10,382 bases of DNA, from the NCBI GenBank assembly GCA_027040585.1, contig JALULU010000159.1, forward strand, positions 1 through 10,382. Direction: 5' to 3'. Below, piece after piece: positions 1 to 6,341 of the stretch. Numbering within the stretch: position 1 is the first letter of the stretch; each line of letters starts with the position of its first letter. The position numbers were made by a program, and so were the translations under genes. The DNA comes from Acidobacteriota bacterium (GTDB lineage Bacteria; Acidobacteriota; JAAYUB01; JAMOQF01). The notes beneath the pieces are model-generated. The model worked only from the letters and a program-made list of their open reading frames with translations, was not told the DNA's origin and ran no database searches.

Positions 1-1
1 A

Positions 2-55
2 ACTGGCTTGATAAAAATAATTTATTATCCTGGAGAAAAAAATGGAGAAAAATAA
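2..55 (+). CDS. C-terminal end of an upstream gene (partial, tentative)
   Basis: One frame stays open from the window edge to a TAA at 53-55 and encodes only a short tail ending YYPGEKNGEK. The gene cannot be identified from this. It is chosen over the other frames because its end overlaps the next gene's start by 14 bases and its last residues (PGEK) are produced by the next gene's ribosome-binding site, exactly as happens at the following gene junction (tail PGGEK). Another frame stays open to 87, which would need a 46-base overlap and is less likely; the third has a stop at once. If correct, the operon begins upstream of the window, and so does its promoter. Confidence 0.4.
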   Translation, partial: TGLIKIIYYPGEKNGEK

Positions 56-260
56 AATATTTAAAGCAAAAGAAAATGATTATATAATGTTTATTACAAA
101 AGCGAACATTGCTTTTTCTGGTAGATTAGTAAAATTAAAGGAATTAAAGGATGAAGAGATGATTGTTTTAAAACCGTCTGAGAATAGTCCTCTATGGATA
201 GTTGTAAAAAAAGATTTTATAAAAGAGTTTAAAGTATTAATTCCTGGAGGTGAAAAGTGA
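42..260 (+). CDS. small protein of unknown function, 72 aa
   Basis: I do not recognise this protein. It has 72 residues, no signal peptide and no membrane segment, so it should be cytoplasmic. It is rich in Lys and Glu, with alternating hydrophobic stretches (about residues 15-19, 27-33, 40-44 and 51-66) that suggest a small all-beta fold; the central SGRLVKL and the later PLWIVVKKDFI are loosely reminiscent of SH3- or Sm-like barrels, but that is only an impression. The ATG at 42 is preceded by TGGAG (31-35) at a 6-base spacing, a good ribosome-binding site. Its stop TGA (258-260) overlaps the GTG start of the next gene in a GTGA arrangement, so the two are probably translationally coupled. 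Being real is well supported by the ribosome site and the coupling; function is not. Confidence 0.75.
   Translation: MEKNKIFKAKENDYIMFITKANIAFSGRLVKLKELKDEEMIVLKPSENSPLWIVVKKDFIKEFKVLIPGGEK
246..259 (+). promoter_or_regulatory. Shine-Dalgarno and GTG start of the beta-propeller gene
   Basis: GGAGG at 246-250, then six bases (TGAAAA), then GTG at 257-259, which overlaps the upstream TGA. It fixes the start of the propeller gene and serves as a template for reading the unusual permease start at 3129, which has the same spacing and the same TGAAAA spacer. Confidence 0.85.
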
Positions 261-1237
261 AAAGGCTTTACTTTCTTACAATTTTCCTTTTAGTTTTTAT
301 ATTTTTTATTTCTGGCACAGGTATTAGGAAAGTAAAGGTCATTAAGTTGCCAGAACTTTATACATCAGATGGGAGGTTTGTTGTATTTGGTAAGAGGATA
401 ATATCCTATGAGCCAAAGACCTTTACACTTAAGTCCTTTGACCTTTCTGGAAAACTTATAGGAAAGAAGGTCATTAAGGGAGAGGGACCCGGAGAGATTT
501 CAGCCTCCCTTGGTACTTACATCGTTCCATTTAGAAAAAATACGTTTTTAATCATTGAGAGCATTAAAAAAAGGTGGGTGAAATACGATAAAAATTTAAA
601 CTATTTGGGAGAGGGTTTTTTACCTTCTTCTGTTACAGTTTTAAAAGCTTGGGGAAATGTGATTGTGGGTGGAGATGTTGGGATGGGAAAGGATTACACC
701 CTTAAAATCTCTTTGGTTTCAAAGGACCTTAAATCTTCAAAGGTTATATTTTCAGGGGATGTAGGTAAATTTACTGGAAAAATTGACCCCAATTCCACAT
801 TTGTTAGTCTTGACCTATTTGGGAATCTGATAGTTTTTGGCTATGGAAATGGCAACAAAATAACCCTCATAAATACATCTGGAAAGGTTGTAAAGGATGT
901 AAAACTCCCTGAAATAAATCCATCGTCATACAGCGAAAAGGAAAAGGAAGAGATGATGAGCCAACTTCCTTCAAATGTAAGGAATTATTTTGTTATTGAC
1001 AAATATCCTAAGATTTTTCAGGTTTTGTTTCATGGGAAAGATGAAATTGTTGTTGTTACAGGGGAAAGGAAAAAAAGTGGATTTAGAGGATTTCTCTACA
1101 ATTTAAGAAGTGGAAATGTTAAAGAATTTATCCTTCCAGAAACTGATAACCTCTTCTTAAAGCAGGGTGGTAACTACTGGGGCATAAAGGAAGGGGATGA
1201 TGGATGTATAATAACAGTTTTTAAGATTGAAGAGTAA
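257..1237 (+). CDS. secreted six-bladed beta-propeller protein
   Basis: 326 residues. Residues 1 to about 20 are a signal peptide (MKR, then a long run of Leu/Ile/Phe, ending near FISGTG); there is no lipobox cysteine, so the product is periplasmic or membrane-tethered by an uncleaved signal. Residues 75-80 read GEGPGE, the sequence I associate with the '6-bladed beta-propeller' family common in Bacteroidota and Acidobacteriota-like genomes. The rest repeats the propeller pattern of short beta-strands with turns such as FDLSGKLIGKKV (61-72), SLDLFGNLIVFG and LINTSGKVVKDVKLPE. Such propellers usually act as binding or scaffold proteins rather than enzymes; the ligand here is unknown. It starts at GTG with GGAGG six bases upstream and a 4-base overlap with the preceding gene. 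Its place in an operon with an RND exporter suggests a periplasmic accessory or sensing role, which is inference. Family call fairly sure, role unknown. Confidence 0.75.
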   Translation: MKRLYFLTIFLLVFIFFISGTGIRKVKVIKLPELYTSDGRFVVFGKRIISYEPKTFTLKSFDLSGKLIGKKVIKGEGPGEISASLGTYIVPFRKNTFLIIESIKKRWVKYDKNLNYLGEGFLPSSVTVLKAWGNVIVGGDVGMGKDYTLKISLVSKDLKSSKVIFSGDVGKFTGKIDPNSTFVSLDLFGNLIVFGYGNGNKITLINTSGKVVKDVKLPEINPSSYSEKEKEEMMSQLPSNVRNYFVIDKYPKIFQVLFHGKDEIVVVTGERKKSGFRGFLYNLRSGNVKEFILPETDNLFLKQGGNYWGIKEGDDGCIITVFKIEE

Positions 1238-1251
1238 ATTTCCTTCCCTTT

Positions 1252-1264
1252 GGAGGTTTTTATG
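1252..1264 (+). promoter_or_regulatory. Shine-Dalgarno and ATG start of the 196-aa secreted protein
   Basis: GGAGG at 1252-1256 followed by five bases and ATG at 1262-1264. The longest reading frame would begin at TTG 1250, but that codon abuts this ribosome-binding site and cannot be served by it. Starting at 1262 also gives a clean signal peptide beginning MKRVKFF. Confidence 0.85.
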
Positions 1265-1852
1265 AAAAGGGTAAAGTTCTTTTTAATCTTTTTACTTCCA
1301 TTTTTAATTACAACAACAGTAATGGGGCAGGAGATTATTAGAAATTTATGTAAGAAAAAATCGCTCATGGAGGAAAAGCTTAAAAATTATAAAGAGATAA
1401 TCAACATGGATTTAAAGATCCTTGATGGGAATGGGAAGTTGTTAAATGACAAAAAGAGGAAAAAGGTGATAAATATACTTGAGAAAAAAAGGAGAAATGA
1501 GATAACACCCTTTAACATCTACTTTATACACTACTACAATTACACTGTTAAGGACAATGAGGATAGCTGGATTATAACGGCAAAGTTGAAGGATAGGTAC
1601 AGAAAGTATAAAGCTGAAGAAGGGAAGTATGTGGTTTCCAAAAAAAGTGGCTACTTTAAGGAAGAGTATACTGACAGCTTAAACTCAAGCATATTTTTAA
1701 AAAATCTTAAAATTCACTTAAAGTATGGGGAGATAGAAAAGGACATTTATGCCCCTGTGTGGATGGAAATGGAGATAGACTCCAAGAAGATTTTTGGGAT
1801 ATCAAGGGTGGTAAAAGCTGTTGCAATCTATAGGTATGAAAGGATAAAATAG
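1262..1852 (+). CDS. exported protein of unknown function, 196 aa
   Basis: Residues 1-22 form a signal peptide (MKRVKFF, hydrophobic core, then VMG before Gln23), so the mature protein of about 174 residues should be periplasmic. No lipobox: the only nearby cysteine (Cys30) lies after the cleavage site. The mature part is very rich in Lys, Glu and Tyr. Residues 36-80 look helical and charged; from about 84 on, alternating strands appear, including DSWIITAKLKDRYRKYK (101-117), GKYVVSKKSGYFKEE (121-135) and a final YAPVWMEMEI...VAIYRYERIK. This second half resembles the strand order of LolA/outer-membrane lipoprotein-sorting-like half-barrels that often sit beside RND transporters, but no diagnostic motif confirms it. 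It lies 24 bases after the propeller gene and 28 before the adaptor gene, so it is co-transcribed with the exporter. Probably an accessory envelope protein; function unassigned. Confidence 0.75.
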   Translation: MKRVKFFLIFLLPFLITTTVMGQEIIRNLCKKKSLMEEKLKNYKEIINMDLKILDGNGKLLNDKKRKKVINILEKKRRNEITPFNIYFIHYYNYTVKDNEDSWIITAKLKDRYRKYKAEEGKYVVSKKSGYFKEEYTDSLNSSIFLKNLKIHLKYGEIEKDIYAPVWMEMEIDSKKIFGISRVVKAVAIYRYERIK

Positions 1853-1880
1853 TTTCTCTTAACTCTTTTGGAGTATCTGG

Positions 1881-3125
1881 ATGAGATCTGTAAGGCCAGG
1901 CTTTTTTAAATGGTTGTCTCTATTACTTATTTTTATCTTTTTATCCATTACCTCCTGTAAGAAAATAAGTAGTGAAATTAAAAAAGATAGAAAAAGGATA
2001 AAAAAAGAGGCTAAAGTAACAGAGAGTTCCTTAAATAAATCAGTTGTTTCAGTTGTGGTGTGTAAAGCTAAGAGGAAAAATCTCCCTTTAAGTATAACCC
2101 TTAGTGGAATAGCCTGTGTCAGGGAAAAGGGGGAAATTTTATCCCCTGTAGATGGATATGTGGATAAAATTTTTTTTAAGGAAGGGGATAGGGTAAGGAA
2201 GGGGGAGCTTGTTATAAAGCTTAAAAATAGGGATATTGAACTTGCCCTTAAAGTTGCCAAAGCCAGAAAGTTAAAGGCAATGGCAAAATTTGTTGTCCTT
2301 TATAGGTCAATGAGTGATTTATTTGGAAAGGATAAAAAGGATAACGAAATAAAAAAGGGGAAAGAAGAATATGAGAAGGCTTTAAAACTCTTTAAAGAGG
2401 GTAAAATTGATAGAAGAAGGTTGGATGAGGTTGAGGACAGATTTTTGGAGTCTATGATTAGAAATGGGGGTTTTAGGGAGGAAGTACAAAGAGTAATTTC
2501 TGGACTTACAGAGGCTGATATATATCTTGAGAGGGAGAGGATTTTATATGAGAGGAGATTTATTAAAGCTCCCTTTTCTGGAACAATTTCAGAGGTCATG
2601 GTTTCTCCAGGCAGGAGGGTTTTAAAGGGGGATGGGTTGTTTAAGATTGTAAATCTAAATTCCATGTTCATAAAGGCTGATATACTTGAGACGGAACTAA
2701 GTAAGGTAAGGAAAAGAGAAAGGGTAATAATAAGATTTCCTTCATTTCCCAAAAAGGTTTTTTTTGGGAGGGTCATTGGTTTTTCCCCTGAAGTAAATGA
2801 AAGGTACAGAACCGTTACCCTTTTAATTGATTTTAAAAATCCGGGGTACATTTTTGATGGGATGAACTGTGAGGTGGATCTTATTTGGAAGGTACTTAGA
2901 AATGTTGTTGTTGTGCCTCGTAGGGCAATAGTTGTTAGGTCTGGAAGGCCACTTCTTTTTGTTGTAAGGAACAATGTAGCCCTCTGGAGATATGTTCAAA
3001 TTGGAGAAGGTAATGATAGGGAAGTTGAGATAAAAAGCGGGGTAAATGATGGGGAAGATGTGGTTGTTGAAGGGCAGATGACCCTTTCACATCAGTCAAA
3101 AGTAAAAATTGTAAAAAGGTGGTGA
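1881..3125 (+). CDS. RND efflux periplasmic adaptor lipoprotein (HlyD/AcrA type)
   Basis: 414 residues. Residues 11-26 are a lipoprotein signal with lipobox ITSC, lipidation at Cys26, so it should be anchored in the outer leaflet of the inner membrane. A very basic linker follows (about 27-46, mostly Lys/Arg/Glu). The lipoyl-like domain is split as in the family: first half about 84-116 (SPVDGYVDKIFFKEGDRVRK), second half about 226-258 (FIKAPFSGTISEVMVSPGRR). Between them, 117-225 is a charged helical hairpin of a length suited to contacting an outer-membrane channel. Residues 260-340 form the beta-barrel domain and 341-414 the membrane-proximal domain. Family members bridge an RND permease and a TolC-like channel. 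ATG 1881 has GGAG at 1870-1873, seven bases away. The two permease genes follow directly, which fixes its role; the substrate is unknown. Its TGA is in frame with the next gene. Confidence 0.93.
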   Translation: MRSVRPGFFKWLSLLLIFIFLSITSCKKISSEIKKDRKRIKKEAKVTESSLNKSVVSVVVCKAKRKNLPLSITLSGIACVREKGEILSPVDGYVDKIFFKEGDRVRKGELVIKLKNRDIELALKVAKARKLKAMAKFVVLYRSMSDLFGKDKKDNEIKKGKEEYEKALKLFKEGKIDRRRLDEVEDRFLESMIRNGGFREEVQRVISGLTEADIYLERERILYERRFIKAPFSGTISEVMVSPGRRVLKGDGLFKIVNLNSMFIKADILETELSKVRKRERVIIRFPSFPKKVFFGRVIGFSPEVNERYRTVTLLIDFKNPGYIFDGMNCEVDLIWKVLRNVVVVPRRAIVVRSGRPLLFVVRNNVALWRYVQIGEGNDREVEIKSGVNDGEDVVVEGQMTLSHQSKVKIVKRW

Positions 3126-3131
3126 AAAATT
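3117..3131 (+). promoter_or_regulatory. Shine-Dalgarno and probable AUU start of the first RND permease
   Basis: AGGTGGTGA at 3117-3125 matches the ideal AGGAGGTGA at eight of nine positions. GGTGG (3118-3122) is followed by TGAAAA and then ATT at 3129-3131. This is the same spacer, sequence and length, as in front of the GTG start at 257. The site overlaps the stop codon of the adaptor gene (3123-3125). No ATG, GTG or TTG exists in this frame between that stop and ATG 3171. AUU is a known rare start codon, for example in infC of Escherichia coli. Confidence 0.65.
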
Positions 3132-6100
3132 TTAACCCGGGTTTCCGTTAAAAAACCTGTTGCTACCCTGATGTTTTTTGTGGGAATTGTTTTACTGGGT
3201 ATTGTTTCCCTTAAAAGGTTGACAATAGACCTCCTTCCATCCATTGGATACCCTGAACTTGCCATTTATACGACCTATGAAGGTGCATCCTCACAGGAGA
3301 TTGAAACGTTTATAACAAGACCTCTTGAATCTGTGCTTTCATCTATATCCGGGGTAAAGAGGATAACCTCAGTTTCAAAGGAGGGGCTTTCGGTAATTAC
3401 CCTTCAGTTTTACTGGGGAACGGATATGGAATTTGCCTTTTTGAAGGTAAAGGAGAAGGTGGAAGATGGAAGGAAGCTTTTGCCCAAGGATTGTCCCTCG
3501 CCTCTAATCCTTGACTTCAATCCATCCTCAAGGCCCATTGTTGTAGCGGTATTAAGCACAGGGGGAAGTCTTACTGAGACGAGAAATACAGCCTTACATC
3601 TCATAAAACCAAGGCTTGAGGAAATAGAGGGCATTTCAAGGGTGGAGGTGGTTGGTGGTGGTAAAAGGGAGGTTGTGGTTCTCCTCAATCCCAAGAAGCT
3701 CTCCCTCTATTCAATTAGTTTTTCTGACGTTGAAAGTGCCCTAAGGGGTTGGAATCAGATGGCTTTGGGGGGAACGGTTCTTAAGGATAGAATAAGATAT
3801 GTCCTAAAGGTTGAAGGGGAGATTGGGGATCTTGAGGATATTAAAGGAATCCCTGTGAAGTACACAGATAGGGGGGTGATCACAGTTGGGGATATTGGAA
3901 GGGTTCAATTTAGGGAGAAGATAAGGGAGGGGGATGTCAGATACAACGGGAGAAGATGTGTTGCATTGCTAATTTTCAAAGAGGCTGGAGCTAACACTGT
4001 GAGTGCCACAAAAAGGTTGAGGGCTGGGTTTTCACAACTTGAGAGGGAATTTAAAGGGATTAAAATAACTGTGATAAAGGAGGATGCAGGGCTTATTGTA
4101 AACTCAATAAATTCCCTTAAAAAGTCCGTTATTTACGGTTCACTCCTTGCCTTTTTTGTCCTCCTCCTCTTTTTACAAAATCTAAGGGATCCCCTTTTGG
4201 TTTCAGTTGTGATACCAATTTCTGTGATCTCAACATTTGTCTTAATGTTTTTTGCCAGGGTCAACATAAACATAATGTCCCTTGGGGGACTTGCCCTTGG
4301 GGTAGGGATGTTTGTGGACAATTCAATTGTTGTCATTGAAAGTATTTACAGAAAGAGGGAAAGTGCTGATATCTTTTTGGCTTCAATAGATGGGACAGAG
4401 GAAGTGGCATCTCCAATTACAGCCTCAACCTTAACTACCATCATAATCTTTCTCCCAGTTTTATACATCTATGGGGTAACGGGAAAACTTTTTAGGGATC
4501 AGGCTCTTACAGTTTCCTTTTCCCTCATCTCTTCCCTCTTTGTCTCAATCACCCTTTTGCCCTCCCTCTACAATCTCTTTTCTGGAAAAGGATTCCAAAG
4601 AGAAATTGAATCTGAAAAAATGGAAAGATCTAAACCCCTTTCCATAATCCACACCATCTTTTTAATCCCCCTCTATCCCTTTCTCCTCCTCTTTAAACTT
4701 TTGAGGTTTCTTGTAAGGGTATTTCTTCTTATCTTAAAATTTTTAAAAAAAATTTTTTTCCTTCCCCTTTTGATACTATTTAAGATTTTTAACTTTTTTT
4801 ACGGATTTTTTGAGAAAATCTACCACGCTTTTTTAAAGATATTCCTTGAGAGAAAGTACCTCCCACTGATTCTTTCAATCCTTTTAATTTTTTTGACAGT
4901 TAACTACTACAAAAAGCTCAAAAGGGAACTTCTTCCAGAACCCCACACCCCAAAAATTGAGGTTGAGATTTTTACCCCTTCAGAGTGTGGATTTAAAGAG
5001 ACTGAGAGGATATCGGAAGAGATTGAAGGTAAAATAAAGGGAATTGAAAATGTAGGTGGGGTTTTTTCAAGGATTGGAATCACATCTAAATTGGGGGAAA
5101 ATCCTCAAAAATCTTCAGTGAACAGGATTTCGATGTTGATTGGAATAGGAAATATGGGAAAAAGGGAAGAGGTGATTCAAAAAATTAGGGAAATTCTGAA
5201 GAAATACCCCTTTTTAAAGTATTCAGTAAGGGGAGAAGTTGATGCCCTCTCAAGGTATTTGAGATTTGGGGAGAGTTCCATTGAGATTAGGGTCTACTAT
5301 CGCGATTATAGAAGTGTAAAGGGTGTTTTAAGTGAGGTTTTAAAGAGGTTGAGGAGGATAAAGGGACTTGTGGACGTAAGGTCAAACCTTGAGGAGGGGA
5401 AGCCCCTTCTCCTTTTAAAATTTAGGGAGAAAAATTTAGAACTCTTTGGGATTGATAAGAGGACCATAGCCAATTACATAAGGGATTCTTTAAGGGGAAG
5501 GATTGCAACAACTTTAAAGAGGATTGGGGAAAGCTTTGACATTGTTGTCTCAACGGAATTGAGGTATAAAAGGGATTTGGATAAGCTCCTTTCAAAGCCT
5601 CTAAATTTTAAAGGGAAAAGAGTAAATCTTTCTCAACTCATTTATTTTAAAAAGGAGAGGTCCCTCAGGGAGATTTTTAGGGATTCCGGGGAGAGGTACT
5701 TCTCGGTCTTTGCAAATCTCTCAGGTGTTAAACTTTCAGATGTTGTCCCTAAAATAAAGAGTACCCTTTCAGAGATTTCACTTCCAGTTGGTGTCAGGCT
5801 TGTAATTGGTGGAGAGGAGGAGGAAAGGGAGTTTGCCTTTAAATCCGTCAAAGAGGCTGTAATCCTTGCCATGATTTTGATCTATATGGTAATGGCTGCC
5901 CAGTTTGAAAATCTCCTCTATCCCCTTATCATAATGTTTACTCTTCCCATGGGTTTTTCAGGGGCTTTTCTCTTCTTACACCTTTTTAAAGCCACATTAA
6001 ATGTAATATCTGGAATAGGTTTGCTGGTTATGGTCGGTATTGTTGTAAATGACGCAATTGTTAAAGTGGATTACACAAACAAGTTGATCTTAAAGGGGAT

Positions 6101-6341
6101 GGATACAAGGGGTGCTTTACTTGAAGCCTCAAAGGTTAGATTAAGGCCCATTCTTATGACCACCTTTACCACAGTTTTCGGGCTTATTCCAATGCTCCTT
6201 TTAAGGGGAGAGGGTTCTGAACTTCAAAGACCCCTTGCAATAGTCCTGATTGGCGGTTTACTCTTTTCAACATTTTTGACACTAATTTTCATTCCAGTAC
6301 TTTATGAGTGGGTGGCTAAAAAGATTTTGGGGAAGAAATGA
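3129..6341 (+). CDS. RND-family inner-membrane efflux permease (first subunit)
   Basis: 1070 residues if started at ATT 3129; 1056 from ATG 3171. The longer form is chosen because it adds LTRVSVKKPVATL, the conserved N-terminus of RND permeases, and completes the first membrane helix. Layout is the full two-fold RND plan: TM1 (about 13-30), large periplasmic porter loop (about 35-330), TM2-TM6 (about 333-480), then TM7 (about 577-594), second porter loop (about 600-903) and TM8-TM12 (about 904-1062). TM4 reads GMFVDNSIVVIES with Asp397-Asn398, where AcrB has Asp407-Asp408. TM10 reads GIVVNDAIVKVDY, so AcrB's Lys940 position is Asn974. It should be a proton-driven exporter of small molecules or lipids through the adaptor and a TolC-like channel. 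A hydrophobic, basic insertion of about 55-70 residues lies between TM6 and TM7. Its last four bases (ATGA) overlap the next permease gene. Family certain, substrate unknown, start tentative. Confidence 0.93.
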   Translation: MLTRVSVKKPVATLMFFVGIVLLGIVSLKRLTIDLLPSIGYPELAIYTTYEGASSQEIETFITRPLESVLSSISGVKRITSVSKEGLSVITLQFYWGTDMEFAFLKVKEKVEDGRKLLPKDCPSPLILDFNPSSRPIVVAVLSTGGSLTETRNTALHLIKPRLEEIEGISRVEVVGGGKREVVVLLNPKKLSLYSISFSDVESALRGWNQMALGGTVLKDRIRYVLKVEGEIGDLEDIKGIPVKYTDRGVITVGDIGRVQFREKIREGDVRYNGRRCVALLIFKEAGANTVSATKRLRAGFSQLEREFKGIKITVIKEDAGLIVNSINSLKKSVIYGSLLAFFVLLLFLQNLRDPLLVSVVIPISVISTFVLMFFARVNINIMSLGGLALGVGMFVDNSIVVIESIYRKRESADIFLASIDGTEEVASPITASTLTTIIIFLPVLYIYGVTGKLFRDQALTVSFSLISSLFVSITLLPSLYNLFSGKGFQREIESEKMERSKPLSIIHTIFLIPLYPFLLLFKLLRFLVRVFLLILKFLKKIFFLPLLILFKIFNFFYGFFEKIYHAFLKIFLERKYLPLILSILLIFLTVNYYKKLKRELLPEPHTPKIEVEIFTPSECGFKETERISEEIEGKIKGIENVGGVFSRIGITSKLGENPQKSSVNRISMLIGIGNMGKREEVIQKIREILKKYPFLKYSVRGEVDALSRYLRFGESSIEIRVYYRDYRSVKGVLSEVLKRLRRIKGLVDVRSNLEEGKPLLLLKFREKNLELFGIDKRTIANYIRDSLRGRIATTLKRIGESFDIVVSTELRYKRDLDKLLSKPLNFKGKRVNLSQLIYFKKERSLREIFRDSGERYFSVFANLSGVKLSDVVPKIKSTLSEISLPVGVRLVIGGEEEEREFAFKSVKEAVILAMILIYMVMAAQFENLLYPLIIMFTLPMGFSGAFLFLHLFKATLNVISGIGLLVMVGIVVNDAIVKVDYTNKLILKGMDTRGALLEASKVRLRPILMTTFTTVFGLIPMLLLRGEGSELQRPLAIVLIGGLLFSTFLTLIFIPVLYEWVAKKILGKK

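Noticed and set aside
1250..1261. TTG start giving a 200-residue form of the secreted protein
   Set aside because: The TTG abuts the GGAGG ribosome-binding site of the ATG at 1262, and starting there would put MEVF in front of a normal signal peptide.
1859..2260. Open frame of 133 residues on the minus strand at the start of the adaptor gene
   Set aside because: Antisense shadow of the adaptor's signal peptide and linker; no recognisable protein.
2300..2974. Open frame of 224 residues on the minus strand opposite the adaptor gene
   Set aside because: It lies wholly antisense to a well-supported gene, has Ser/Thr/Leu-rich composition typical of a shadow of Lys/Glu/Arg-rich coding DNA, and shows no domain.
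1881..6341. Adaptor and first permease in one frame, separated only by TGA at 3123, suggesting a readthrough fusion
   Set aside because: Sharing a frame happens by chance one time in three; the adaptor ends in the periplasm and the permease begins in the cytoplasm, so a fusion is topologically awkward, and a ribosome-binding site lies exactly at the junction.
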